Source: Paraktedonobacter carboxidivorans (lineage in GTDB: Bacteria > Chloroflexota > Ktedonobacteria > Ktedonobacterales > Ktedonobacteraceae). From it: DNA of 64,000 nt. Within the stretch, counting starts at the first letter, position 1. Each line of letters begins with the position of its first letter. Positions 46,501-54,142 of this stretch are shown here, piece after piece. The DNA is taken from contig JBEVTI010000025.1 of the NCBI GenBank assembly GCA_041156125.1, positions 1 through 64,000 on the forward strand, read 5' to 3'. A model generated the notes under the pieces. It did not search any database and was not told where the DNA came from. It saw nothing but the letters and a program-made list of their open reading frames with translations. The translations under genes were made by a program, and so were the position numbers.

Positions 46501-48268
46501 CATCCGCAGCTATCTCAAACAGCAACTGCCTGACTACATGGTGCCTGCAACCTTTATGATCCTGGAGGCACTGCCTCTGAATGCCAACGGTAAACTGGAC
46601 TGGCGCGCGCTACCTGTGCCTGAGCAAGGACGCTCTGAGCTGGCGGTCGAGTTTGTCGCTCCAGGCACTGAGCGGGAAATACGCCTGGCAGAAATCTGGT
46701 GTCGGGTGCTGGGCCTGCCCCAGGTCGGTATCTACGACAATTTTTTTGAACTGGGAGGCGATTCTCTGCTTGGGATGCGCATGATTGCTCTCGCACATAA
46801 GGTGGATGTCCATTTGACAGCTAAGCAACTAATTCAGTATCAGACTATCAACGAATTGCTGGAAGTAGCTACCGCCAGCCCGGTGGCCGTGGCAGAGCAA
46901 GGATTGGTGACTGGCTCATTCCCACTATTGCCCATGCAAGGCTGGGCACTCAAACACTGGCAATGGAAGAAACCGCACCGCTGGAACTTTGCCTATATGT
47001 TCGAGGTTCCGCGCCCGCTCGACTATCAACTTCTCCAGCAAACGCTGGACCACCTGGTACTGCACCACGACGGTCTGCGTCTGCTCTTTGAGCGTGGTCC
47101 CGCTGGCTGGCAGGCCACCATCCCGCCTCTCAATGACAGCGCAAACTCTCTGAGTTGGATCGATCTTTCTGCTCTGCCAGAGACCGAGCAGCCAGCGGCC
47201 ATCTCGGCCAGGGCCAATAGCTTGCAGGACGAAATTAACCTGTTCAACGGTCAGGGCTTCCGCATCGGCTACTTTCATCTGGGTCCTGAGCGCCCTGGCC
47301 GCATGCTGATCCTGCTGCATTTGCTCATTGCTGACGCCTTCTCGCTGCGCATTATGCTGCACGATATTCAAGTTGTCTATTCCCAATTACAGCGTGGTGA
47401 AGAGGTGCAGATGCCTGAAAAAACTACCTCATTGAAACGCTGGGCTGAGCGTTTGCACGAATATGTAGCTTCGCCAGAGATGCGGCAGGAAGCGGCGGAA
47501 TACTGGCTCAAATTACCCTGGCACCGCGTTACTTCGCTGCCGGTCGATCATCCAGAAAAGCGCGGCCACGCTACAATTGGGGGCGTGCGCAAAGTCTCCC
47601 GAGCCTTGCATAGCGCAGAAACGACAGCTCTGCTCTCGGTTGTGACGCCAGAGGTCACTATTCTCGACATCCTGTTCAGTTCACTGCTTCACGCCTTTGC
47701 ACCCCTGACAGGTTCACATCCGCTGAACATCGGTGTGCGCGAACTGGGGCGACAGACTGCCTTCGATGACGTGGAGCCACCTGCCAATACAGTCGCGCGC
47801 CTGAGTCTGGATCGACTTCTACTCTTATATCCGAGTGAGAGCGGCAAAGTAGAGAAAACACTGCAATCTGTCATCGCACAGATGGCCGCTATTCCTCAGC
47901 GCGGCATTGGCCACGATTTGCTCACCTATATGAGTCAGGACCCGGACCTGGTGGAAGCAATGTGCTGTACAATTCCTCACCATGAAATTCTCTTAAACCA
48001 CACAGGGCAGATGCAGCAAGCCTTTACATTGCCGGAGGGAGCCAGCATCCTGGGCGGCATGGCCCCGGAAGATCCCGGACCAGTGCGCGATCCAGGTGAA
48101 CTCCTGGACTTCCCCATTTTTCTGTTCTCTACCTTTGGTGCCGATCAGTTCCGCCTGACCTGTGAATACAGTGGGGAGCTCTTTGAGCAGGCTACTATCG
48201 AACAATTGATCGATCGCTACCTGGAAGCTATTCGGACACTTACCCAGCATTTACAAAGGGGGAATTAA
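43589..48268 (+). CDS. NRPS, C-A-T plus terminal epimerase-like domain with altered motif
   Basis: The start ATG 43589 has AAGGAG seven bases upstream and overlaps the PKS stop. The 1559 residues comprise a condensation domain (about 45-480) with HHxxxDG at 178-184, an adenylation domain (about 500-990), a carrier with GGDS Ser1059, and a terminal condensation/epimerisation-type domain (about 1105-1557). In the adenylation domain the normally invariant Asp that grips the alpha-amino group is Val700 (SFVISIWQF). The remaining pocket reads roughly I-W-Q-I-T-S-D-D, so the substrate may be a hydroxy/keto acid or a side-chain-amino acid. In the terminal domain HHxxxDG is HLLIADA (1244-1250): the catalytic His is Leu. 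LNHTGQM resembles the epimerase NYLGQ motif. No thioesterase or reductase follows. Confidence 0.9.
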   Translation: MNNSSSQNASLSTTEQPVAVSQPAGQGRSESAYKPVQRQHRTDNQAALSFAQQRLWFFDQLEPGNASYSMYQGWLLQGQIHQEALKWSLAEIIRRHEVLRTTFQAVDGEPVQIIGPAFTLDVPCIDLRELTPEKRELEARRLATREIERPFDLVTGPLLRVSLLHLDEEVFILLITMHHILSDGWSLDVFQRELSTLYEAFLRQQPSPLPALSVQYADYAAWQQAMLASEETRDLMAYWSQQLADLQPLELPTDRVRPAEQSYRGAIETLPLSPELTRALKVLARREKTSTYMLLLAAFQVLLTRYSGQYDIAIGSPIANRTQLELEDLIGYFVNPLVIRTNSAGNPTFRAFLQRVRNVCLDAYAHQSLPFEKVLEAVQPERDLSRSPLYQVVFTLRTIQQGGEFLPGLASTPFFGDYNVTKFDLTLLVEDTGENFHCVVDYSVDLFDTATIRQMLRHFRNLLQGILADPQQKIAQLPLLDAVERKQLLITWNNTAQSWPLEQCVHELITAQAARTPHAIALACGDLALTYAELERRSNQLAHYLRQQGIGPEKLVGLALERSLEMAVAILGVFKAGGAYVPLDPNYPAERLAYMLRDCHVHVLLSKQALLEQMPEEVRPTSICLDRDWPAISLASSEAPVQRLNIHNLAVVIYTSGSTGRAKGVQIDHLGLLNHLFLKNADLGLRTDDILAQTASHSFVISIWQFLSPLIRGAQVQIFPDEITHDTAELVKEMSARRISLVQIVPSLLHILLDESDEPASTDQTPLYLRAMIATGEALPTHLCATWLQRYPHIPIVNSFGSTECSDDVAHVTFPDLASIPLNRPSAPIGHALGNMSIYVLDAFLEPAPIGVPGDLYVGGPGLSRGYLDRPEMTAERFMPNPFSNEPGTRLYRMGDRARYLPDGNLEYLGRVDHLIKLRGFRIELGEIESVLRNHPAVHEALAQVREDTPGNKRLVTYLVPAAGESLELPAIRSYLKQQLPDYMVPATFMILEALPLNANGKLDWRALPVPEQGRSELAVEFVAPGTEREIRLAEIWCRVLGLPQVGIYDNFFELGGDSLLGMRMIALAHKVDVHLTAKQLIQYQTINELLEVATASPVAVAEQGLVTGSFPLLPMQGWALKHWQWKKPHRWNFAYMFEVPRPLDYQLLQQTLDHLVLHHDGLRLLFERGPAGWQATIPPLNDSANSLSWIDLSALPETEQPAAISARANSLQDEINLFNGQGFRIGYFHLGPERPGRMLILLHLLIADAFSLRIMLHDIQVVYSQLQRGEEVQMPEKTTSLKRWAERLHEYVASPEMRQEAAEYWLKLPWHRVTSLPVDHPEKRGHATIGGVRKVSRALHSAETTALLSVVTPEVTILDILFSSLLHAFAPLTGSHPLNIGVRELGRQTAFDDVEPPANTVARLSLDRLLLLYPSESGKVEKTLQSVIAQMAAIPQRGIGHDLLTYMSQDPDLVEAMCCTIPHHEILLNHTGQMQQAFTLPEGASILGGMAPEDPGPVRDPGELLDFPIFLFSTFGADQFRLTCEYSGELFEQATIEQLIDRYLEAIRTLTQHLQRGN

Positions 48269-48270
48269 CT

Positions 48271-49335
48271 ATGCCAGGCAAGCATATTGTGTCCACCAAT
48301 CCGGCTACAGGACAACAAGCTACGGCTCACCCGCTACTCTATCTGAATCGCGCTGATATAATCAAGCTAGGTGGATCTACCTCGGATCTTTACATTGAGG
48401 CGCTACAACAGGCCTTTCTGCGCCATGCGCGGGGCGAGGTCGTACAGCCACTCAAGCCCTATCTACGCGCGCAACAGGACTCTGGTCATATCGCGGATCG
48501 GATCATTGCCATGCCCGCGTATATCGGCGGCGAGGAAGCCATTGCAGGTATAAAATGGGTTGGTAGTAAGCACGACAATCCTGCGCGTTATGGTTGGGAA
48601 CGAGCGAGCGCTTTGATTATTCTGAACGATCCTGACACTAACTATCCATTGGCCGTCATGGAAGGAGGGCTGATCAGTAGTATGCGCACAGCGGCCCTGA
48701 CTGCACTGGCTGCCCGCTACCTTGCGCGGGTAAACTTTCGCACGTTCAGCTGTATTGGCTGCGGTCTCATCGCTCGTACTCATCTGCGCGTGTTCCTCGA
48801 ACAATTTCCTGGCCTGGCTATGATCACCCTCTTTGATCTTGAGCGTTCAACTCTGGACTCGTGTCTCGCTGAATTCCGCTCCTCTTTTCCACTGATAGAG
48901 TTTCATGCCGCTACTTCTGCGGAAGAGGCAGTGGGCAAGGGTGAGGTTGTTGTCACCTGTACTGTGGCCGCGCAACCTTACCTCTCGTTCGCCTGGTTGC
49001 AAAAAGGCTCGTTTTTCAGCAATGTTTCGTTGATGGACGCCCACAGAGATGTCTTTCTCCAGGCCGATAAAGTTATCGTTGATGATTGGGAACAATGCAA
49101 TCGCGAAAAGAAAATGCTGCATCAACTGGTGCAGGAGGGACATTTTTCCCGCGCCCAACTCCACGCTGAACTGAGTGAGATCATCAGCGGTCAGCGGCCC
49201 GGGCGCGAAACAGAGGAGGAAATTATCCTCCTTAATCCTATCGGCCTGGCCCTGGAAGATGTTGCCTGCGCGCAGAGCATCTATCGTCGAGCGCTAGCTG
49301 CCCAGACAGGCACATGGCTACACTTGTATGAGTAA
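48271..49335 (+). CDS. SbnB/ornithine-cyclodeaminase-family dehydrogenase
   Basis: The 354-residue protein belongs to the ornithine cyclodeaminase/mu-crystallin family and looks nearest to SbnB: GIKWVGSKHDNPA, GWERASALIILND, TNYPLAVMEGGLISSMRTAA, the nucleotide-binding CIGCGLIARTHL (about residue 165) and the late motif RETEEEIILLNPIGLALEDVA. SbnB oxidatively splits N-(2-amino-2-carboxyethyl)-glutamate to 2,3-diaminopropionate. Its partner SbnA (a PLP synthase) is not in the window. It starts two bases after the NRPS, behind AAAGGGGG, so it belongs to the cluster. It might supply the unusual substrate of the third adenylation domain or act on sulfolactate; both are inference. Confidence 0.8.
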   Translation: MPGKHIVSTNPATGQQATAHPLLYLNRADIIKLGGSTSDLYIEALQQAFLRHARGEVVQPLKPYLRAQQDSGHIADRIIAMPAYIGGEEAIAGIKWVGSKHDNPARYGWERASALIILNDPDTNYPLAVMEGGLISSMRTAALTALAARYLARVNFRTFSCIGCGLIARTHLRVFLEQFPGLAMITLFDLERSTLDSCLAEFRSSFPLIEFHAATSAEEAVGKGEVVVTCTVAAQPYLSFAWLQKGSFFSNVSLMDAHRDVFLQADKVIVDDWEQCNREKKMLHQLVQEGHFSRAQLHAELSEIISGQRPGRETEEEIILLNPIGLALEDVACAQSIYRRALAAQTGTWLHLYE

Positions 49336-49505
49336 GAATGATATTCACACTTTTGGGCCAGAGCGCAGAGCGCAGGCGTGCTGGTTTTGCCTCTATCTGG
49401 TACGTCACCGCAGTCAGCGCACCAGACCAGCGGATGCCGAGCGAGAACAAACGATGTGCTCGCTCGCACACGATTAGTATGGCAATAGAAAGGTCTATTA
49501 CAAGC

Positions 49506-50351
49506 ATGGAACAACTTCAGCAATTGACCGACACGCAGGTCTATCTACGCGCCATTGGCGTACCCAATCTGCCGCCCCTTCTCAGTCCCTTTGATCCAGG
49601 CTATGATCCCATGACCCTGGCAAGCCACCTGGAGCAGAGCGCCCATCTGATGGCTTCTCTGAAAATCTCCATGGCCTGCTGGATGATTGCCGCTGAAAGC
49701 GCCACAAGAAAGAAAATCGCTGCCGCTCGTGCATACCATGTGCCGGTTGTCACTGGAGGAGGTCCTTTCGAGGTAGCGGTGGCGCAGGGTCAGTTACCAG
49801 CTTACCTCGACCTGTGCGCCGAACTGGGTGTTTCGCGGATTGAATGTGGCGAGGGTTTTACCACCCTGACCCAGGAGCCACGAACGATCGTCAACATGGC
49901 CCACGCGCGCGGGTTGAGCGTCCAGTATGAAATGGGTAAAAAACACGACGGTTCTTTCACTGAACAATCTTTGCGTGAAGGGATTGCTCGCTCACACGCC
50001 TGGCTGGATGCCGGAGCGGAACTCCTGGTCATAGAGGCTCGCGAGAGCGCGCGTGATGTAGGCATGTTTGACCAGTATGGCGCGTTTCAGTCTGAATTCG
50101 CGGATCGTCTGGCGCGCGCCTTTGGCCTGGGAATAATGGTCTTTGAGGCTCCAAACAAAGAGAGCCAGTTTGCTCTACTCAAACACTTCGGCTCACAGGT
50201 TCACCTCTGCAATGTACGTCTGGAAGAGATTTTGCGGGTCGAAATCTTTCGGCGTGGCCTGCATTCCGATGCCTTTGCCATTCCTCATCTAAGGCCCCTG
50301 CAAAGCGTGGCCGAACACGAGAAAGAGGTAGAAGTATCAACAGAACGGTAG
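49506..50351 (+). CDS. comA: Phosphosulfolactate synthase (ComA/YitD family)
   Basis: ComA adds sulfite to phosphoenolpyruvate to give (2R)-O-phospho-3-sulfolactate, the first step of coenzyme M synthesis in methanogens and of sulfolactate synthesis in Bacillus spores. The 281-residue TIM-barrel shows VVTGGGPFEVAVAQG (about 80), CAELGVSRIECGEG, YEMGKKHDGSF (about 143) with the conserved Lys pair, and VIEARESARDVGMFDQYG (about 177). The frame is open back to ATG 49338, three bases after SbnB, but the extra about 56 residues look non-protein-like. ATG 49506 fits the family N-terminus, with GAAAGG rather far (12 bases) upstream; ATG 49479 is a third option. Its 3' end runs into comB. Confidence 0.88.
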   Translation: MEQLQQLTDTQVYLRAIGVPNLPPLLSPFDPGYDPMTLASHLEQSAHLMASLKISMACWMIAAESATRKKIAAARAYHVPVVTGGGPFEVAVAQGQLPAYLDLCAELGVSRIECGEGFTTLTQEPRTIVNMAHARGLSVQYEMGKKHDGSFTEQSLREGIARSHAWLDAGAELLVIEARESARDVGMFDQYGAFQSEFADRLARAFGLGIMVFEAPNKESQFALLKHFGSQVHLCNVRLEEILRVEIFRRGLHSDAFAIPHLRPLQSVAEHEKEVEVSTER

Positions 50352-51166
50352 CGATCGATTGCTTTATTGAAAGTGCGCCAGCATATGGAGACGCTTGCGC
50401 GCTTGTCGCCATCGATGTCTTGCGCGCAACCACGACAGCAGTCACAGGAGCAGCCCTGGGGCGTCTGGTCTATCCCGTACCAACGCTGGAGGCAGCCCAT
50501 AGGCAGGCCAAAGATCTGGCCAATCCATTACTCGCTGGTGAGATAGAGGGTCTGATGCCCACCGGCTTTGAGATCAATAATAGCCCATCCGCACTGGTGA
50601 GACGCACCGATACTGAGCGCCCACTGCTACTGCTTTCTACCTCTGGCACCAGGCTTATCTGGAGCTATGGGGAGACCCGACCAGTCTATGTGACCTGCCT
50701 GCGCAATTATTCCGCTCAGGCTGCTCACCTGATCCAGGAACGCCAGCAGCAGGTCGCGCTCATCGGCGCCGGTTCACGTGGGGAATTTCGTTTAGAGGAT
50801 ATGCTATGCTGCGCTCTGCTTGCCAGTGCCTTGCTCAAGGCTGGTTACGAACCGCTCGATGCAAAAACGCAGACTATTCTCAACGCATGGGAAAGCGCTC
50901 CTCTTAGCTCTATTACTGGTGGGAAAAGCGCCCAATATCTGCGTGAGAGTGGCCAGGAAGATGATCTGGCCTTCGTGCTCACCCATATCGACGACCTCCC
51001 TGGTGTGTACCAATTCTCTCAGGGACAGATTGTCGAAGTAGCCAAAATGAGTTCTGTCAGAACTGACATGGCTTCACAAAAGCCTGCGGAGGGTGTCCCA
51101 ATTGATTTGCATCTCCTGGCTGATACAAGCGACCATCCCAAATTGACTGGTCTGGTGGGATTTTGA
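50336..51166 (+). CDS. comB: 2-phosphosulfolactate phosphatase (ComB/YitC family), start codon unresolved
   Basis: ComB removes phosphate from phosphosulfolactate to give 3-sulfolactate. Conserved blocks are AIDVLRATTT (Asp and Arg of the magnesium/phosphate site), LAGEIEGLMPTGFEINNSP, LLSTSGTRLI and IGAGSRGEFRLEDMLC, over about 240-275 residues. The homology clearly begins before the first standard in-frame start (TTG 50420, inside the DVLRATTT block), and no in-frame ATG, GTG or TTG was found between about 50220 and that point. ATC at 50336, with an AGAGG tract about eight bases upstream, is the most plausible site and would overlap the comA stop. A sequencing or real frameshift is the alternative. 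Confidence 0.8.
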   Translation: MNRTVAIDCFIESAPAYGDACALVAIDVLRATTTAVTGAALGRLVYPVPTLEAAHRQAKDLANPLLAGEIEGLMPTGFEINNSPSALVRRTDTERPLLLLSTSGTRLIWSYGETRPVYVTCLRNYSAQAAHLIQERQQQVALIGAGSRGEFRLEDMLCCALLASALLKAGYEPLDAKTQTILNAWESAPLSSITGGKSAQYLRESGQEDDLAFVLTHIDDLPGVYQFSQGQIVEVAKMSSVRTDMASQKPAEGVPIDLHLLADTSDHPKLTGLVGF

Positions 51167-51399
51167 CAATTATTCTAGTGATCAGATATACTTCAAGAAG
51201 ATAAAGTTACTGGTTCCTTGCGTGTGAAAGAGGACTAGAAATAATTGGTAGTCTGCTGATGTTAAGGCACTTTGTAATGCTGCATGGCGTATGCCGCTGG
51301 CCACGCGTTTTCTGTAAATAGTCAGCAAGAGAGGAAAGGCGGCCTATTCTGCGCCGATTTTGCTTTTATCTCGTCTCATCTCTCGAACTGGAGAAAGAT

Positions 51400-52167
51400 A
51401 TGCATTCTATCAAGCAGTCAGTCTCCTGGTGGTGTTTTGTCGCGGACAAAATGACGCCACGCGACTTTCTACAGGCGATCTCCGAGATTGGCTACCAGGC
51501 GGTTGAATTGGTAGGTCGGGAGTACTGGCCTCTTGTCCAAGAGTACGGGCTGACTATCGCCTCGACTAACGAGTCCTTAATCATTGAAAAAGGCTTGAAT
51601 CGACGCGAGCATCACGAACAGCTTGCGGAGAAGATCAGAGGCACAATTGCGCTCGCGGAGAAATGGGGTATTCCTAACGTGATTGTCTTTAGCGGTAATC
51701 GCGAGGGTCTGGATGATCGCCAGGGCATCGAGATTACCTCCGAGGGATTACGCCGAGTCGCTCCTATGGCCGAAGCTGCTGGTGTCACACTGGTCATGGA
51801 GTTGCTGAACAGTAAGCTCGATCACCCGGATTATCAGTGTGATCACACTGCCTGGGGTGTCGAGGTGTGCCGATTGGTGGATTCGCCACGCGTGAAGCTG
51901 CTCTATGATATTTATCATATGCAGATTATGGAAGGCGATATTATCCGCACAATTCGGGACAACCATGCTTTCTTCGGCCACTACCATACGGCAGGCAATC
52001 CTGGTCGCCATGAACTCGATGAGACTCAGGAATTGAACTACCCGCCCATCATTCGTACACTGCTCGACACTGGCTATACTGGCTATCTAGGGCAGGAGTT
52101 TGTTCCTCTGGGCGATCCCGTTCAGGGCCTGAAACAGGCATTTGACCTTTGTAATGTGCATCTTTAG
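51400..52167 (+). CDS. Hydroxypyruvate isomerase-like TIM-barrel protein
   Basis: The 255-residue protein belongs to the xylose-isomerase-like TIM-barrel superfamily and most resembles hydroxypyruvate isomerase (Hyi). Metal-ligand segments are VMELLNSKLDHPDY (Glu), LLYDIYHMQIMEGD (Asp, His), FGHYHTAGNPGRHELD (His) and YLGQEFVP (Glu). Hyi interconverts hydroxypyruvate and tartronate semialdehyde; related proteins act in sugar and sugar-acid catabolism. A GGAGAAAGAT tract precedes the ATG. It converges on the SMP-30 gene with a 15-base gap, and 230 bases separate it from comB, so it belongs with the catabolic genes rather than the NRPS cluster. Confidence 0.8.
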   Translation: MHSIKQSVSWWCFVADKMTPRDFLQAISEIGYQAVELVGREYWPLVQEYGLTIASTNESLIIEKGLNRREHHEQLAEKIRGTIALAEKWGIPNVIVFSGNREGLDDRQGIEITSEGLRRVAPMAEAAGVTLVMELLNSKLDHPDYQCDHTAWGVEVCRLVDSPRVKLLYDIYHMQIMEGDIIRTIRDNHAFFGHYHTAGNPGRHELDETQELNYPPIIRTLLDTGYTGYLGQEFVPLGDPVQGLKQAFDLCNVHL

Positions 52168-52182
52168 CATTCCTGGCTTGCT

Positions 52183-53061
52183 TTAGCCAGCAAACATTGG
52201 TTCTGGCCGACCTTTAATGCCGATATGGACCCGCGACAGATCGCCATCAGGTGTCTGACGCTTCTTCTCCTGCTCACTCAAGGCTTTCCTGGCTGAAGTA
52301 ATATACAATGCATCCAACTCTTGACCACCAAACGCGCAACTGGTTGGATAGGCCACAGGCAACAGAAGCTCGCGCTCCCTTTTGCCAGCGGGATCATAGC
52401 GGATAAGCTTGCCCGCGCCCCAACAGGCGCTCCAGAGAAAGCCTTCGCTATCGACTGCCAGGCCATCTGGGAAACCGGCATCAGCAGCCGTTCTAATGAA
52501 TGAACGACGATTGGTAATCGCGCCTGTCGTGGAATCAAAGTCGTAGGCATAGATGGTTCTGCGCGTGGTATCAGTGAAATACATGGTGCGATCATCGGGA
52601 CTCCAACCGATGCCGTTGGCCAGAAAAACCTCTGTCTGACAGACGACAAGGAACCCATCGCGATCAAGCCGATAGAGACTCCTTTCTGGTTCAGGGCATT
52701 GCCTCTCCAGACGACACATCGTTCCCGCCCAGAAGCGGCCCTGACTATCGACGGCCCCATCATTAAAGCGGGTATGTGGGTTCTCTGCTTCTGGATCGGC
52801 CAGCATCTGTAATCCACTTTGCTCATGCCAAAAAGCGAAGCCTTTTTCCGTGACCATGACCAGGCCACCCCTAGTTCGCAGAGCCAGAACGCCAATGCAG
52901 AGTCCAACGTTGAAAACCTCGCGCGTCCCTTTTGCCGGATCGAAACGTGAGAAAGTCTGCCCATCAATATCGACCCAATACAACCTCTGCTCCTCTTCAC
53001 TCCAGATGGGACCCTCTCCCAGGCTATTTTGAACCGCGAGAAGATGCTCGATGTGAGACAT
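52183..53061 (-). CDS. SMP-30/gluconolactonase-family lactonase
   Basis: The 292-residue six-bladed propeller has LGEGPIWSEEEQRLYWVDIDG at the start (Glu metal ligand), HTRFNDGAVDSQGRFWAGTM (Asn ligand), NGIGWSPDDRTMYFTDT (Asn) and FPDGLAVDSEGFLWSA (Asp), the four metal-binding positions of the SMP-30/GluL/RGN family. It hydrolyses sugar lactones to aldonic acids. GAAGGA lies six bases before the ATG. It is third in a minus-strand run after two dehydrogenases and an enolase-family dehydratase, fitting lactone opening in an oxidative sugar pathway: dehydrogenase, lactonase, dehydratase. Confidence 0.88.
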   Translation of the reverse strand: MSHIEHLLAVQNSLGEGPIWSEEEQRLYWVDIDGQTFSRFDPAKGTREVFNVGLCIGVLALRTRGGLVMVTEKGFAFWHEQSGLQMLADPEAENPHTRFNDGAVDSQGRFWAGTMCRLERQCPEPERSLYRLDRDGFLVVCQTEVFLANGIGWSPDDRTMYFTDTTRRTIYAYDFDSTTGAITNRRSFIRTAADAGFPDGLAVDSEGFLWSACWGAGKLIRYDPAGKRERELLLPVAYPTSCAFGGQELDALYITSARKALSEQEKKRQTPDGDLSRVHIGIKGRPEPMFAG

Positions 53062-53093
53062 GGCTGTTCCTTCTTTCTACTAGAAAAAGCAGG

Positions 53094-54125
53094 CTACTGC
53101 TGAGGGAAAATGATGACTTTGATGGCTCGTTCCTGTTTGTTTTCTAACAAAGCAATACCATCCGTATAATGGGCCAGAGAGAAACGGTGAGTCACGAGTG
53201 GCGCGAACGTTATTGTGCCCATTTCAAGCAAACGCAAGGCCTGTTCAAAGTGTGTGCTGGTATAGGCGAAGATGCCATGCACTGTGAGATCTTTAAGCAG
53301 AAAGATATCCGCGGGCAAGCTCAGCGTGGCTGCATCACCTGCAACCCCTTCCAGAATGATGCGCCCTCCACGCCTGGCCAGTTGGAAGGCCAGTTGGAGC
53401 GCTGGAAGCTGACCGGCACTCTCGTAGACAATATCAGCTCCGGTCCCAGCGGTCAGTTCTTGCACAGCCTGCTGGACCTCCCACGGACTCCCGGTCACAA
53501 AGTGCGTTGCTCCCAGCGCCAGGGCCGTTTCCTGATTGCTGGCGCGCCGACCCACTACGATCAGCCTGCGAGGATGGTATTGGGCAAAGAGGCTCACGCC
53601 CAGCAGTCCGAGTGTCCCTGGACCAATGATCACGATCGTTTCTCCTGGTCTGGGCTCGGCTGACTCCACTCCGTGCAAGGCGCAGGCGGCAGGCTCAGTG
53701 AGCGCGGCATACTCCGCTGGGAGTTCGCGTTGAAAGGGATGAAGCAGATCGGCGCGCACTACAACCAGTTCGGCCAGCCCTCCATCGTGGGTAAAACCGA
53801 ACTCATCATACTGCACGCAGAGATTGGTCGCGCCCTGCCGACAGCGAGCACACATCCGGCAATAATGATGGCCCTCCACGGCTACAGGCGTGCCTGGCGG
53901 CAGAGCCTCAATGCTGGATGTGACAATCTCCGCCGCCCATTCATGTCCTGGCACAATTGGATAGCGCCCATACTCGACAGGTCGTGTTCCGCGCAACAGA
54001 TCCAGGTCACTCCCGCAAATCCCAACCGCCAGAGGACGGACAAGGACCTCTCCTGTCTGAGCCACAGGTATTGGGCGCTCCTGTAACAGCACATGGCCAG
54101 GGCGTTCAATCACCAGTGTACGCAT
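53094..54125 (-). CDS. Zinc-dependent medium-chain dehydrogenase (sugar/polyol type)
   Basis: The 343-residue medium-chain dehydrogenase has catalytic zinc ligands in VGICGSDL (Cys near 37) and GHEWAAEI (His/Glu near 62), a structural zinc loop with four Cys (CRMCARCRQGATNLC), a Rossmann turn at VIIGPGTLGLLG (about 165), and a second copy-like VVGRR. The set resembles L-threonine/sorbitol/galactitol dehydrogenases. NAD(P)-linked oxidation of a sugar or sugar alcohol is the probable reaction. AAGGAG precedes the ATG at 54125. It lies 32 bases before the lactonase gene and 17 bases after the dehydratase gene. Confidence 0.85.
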   Translation of the reverse strand: MRTLVIERPGHVLLQERPIPVAQTGEVLVRPLAVGICGSDLDLLRGTRPVEYGRYPIVPGHEWAAEIVTSSIEALPPGTPVAVEGHHYCRMCARCRQGATNLCVQYDEFGFTHDGGLAELVVVRADLLHPFQRELPAEYAALTEPAACALHGVESAEPRPGETIVIIGPGTLGLLGVSLFAQYHPRRLIVVGRRASNQETALALGATHFVTGSPWEVQQAVQELTAGTGADIVYESAGQLPALQLAFQLARRGGRIILEGVAGDAATLSLPADIFLLKDLTVHGIFAYTSTHFEQALRLLEMGTITFAPLVTHRFSLAHYTDGIALLENKQERAIKVIIFPQQ

Positions 54126-54142
54126 ACGCAGGCTCTCCTTGC

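Noticed and set aside
49338..49505. N-terminal extension of ComA from the ATG three bases after the SbnB-like gene
   Set aside because: The extra 56 residues have no similarity to ComA and an untypical composition; kept only as an alternative start.
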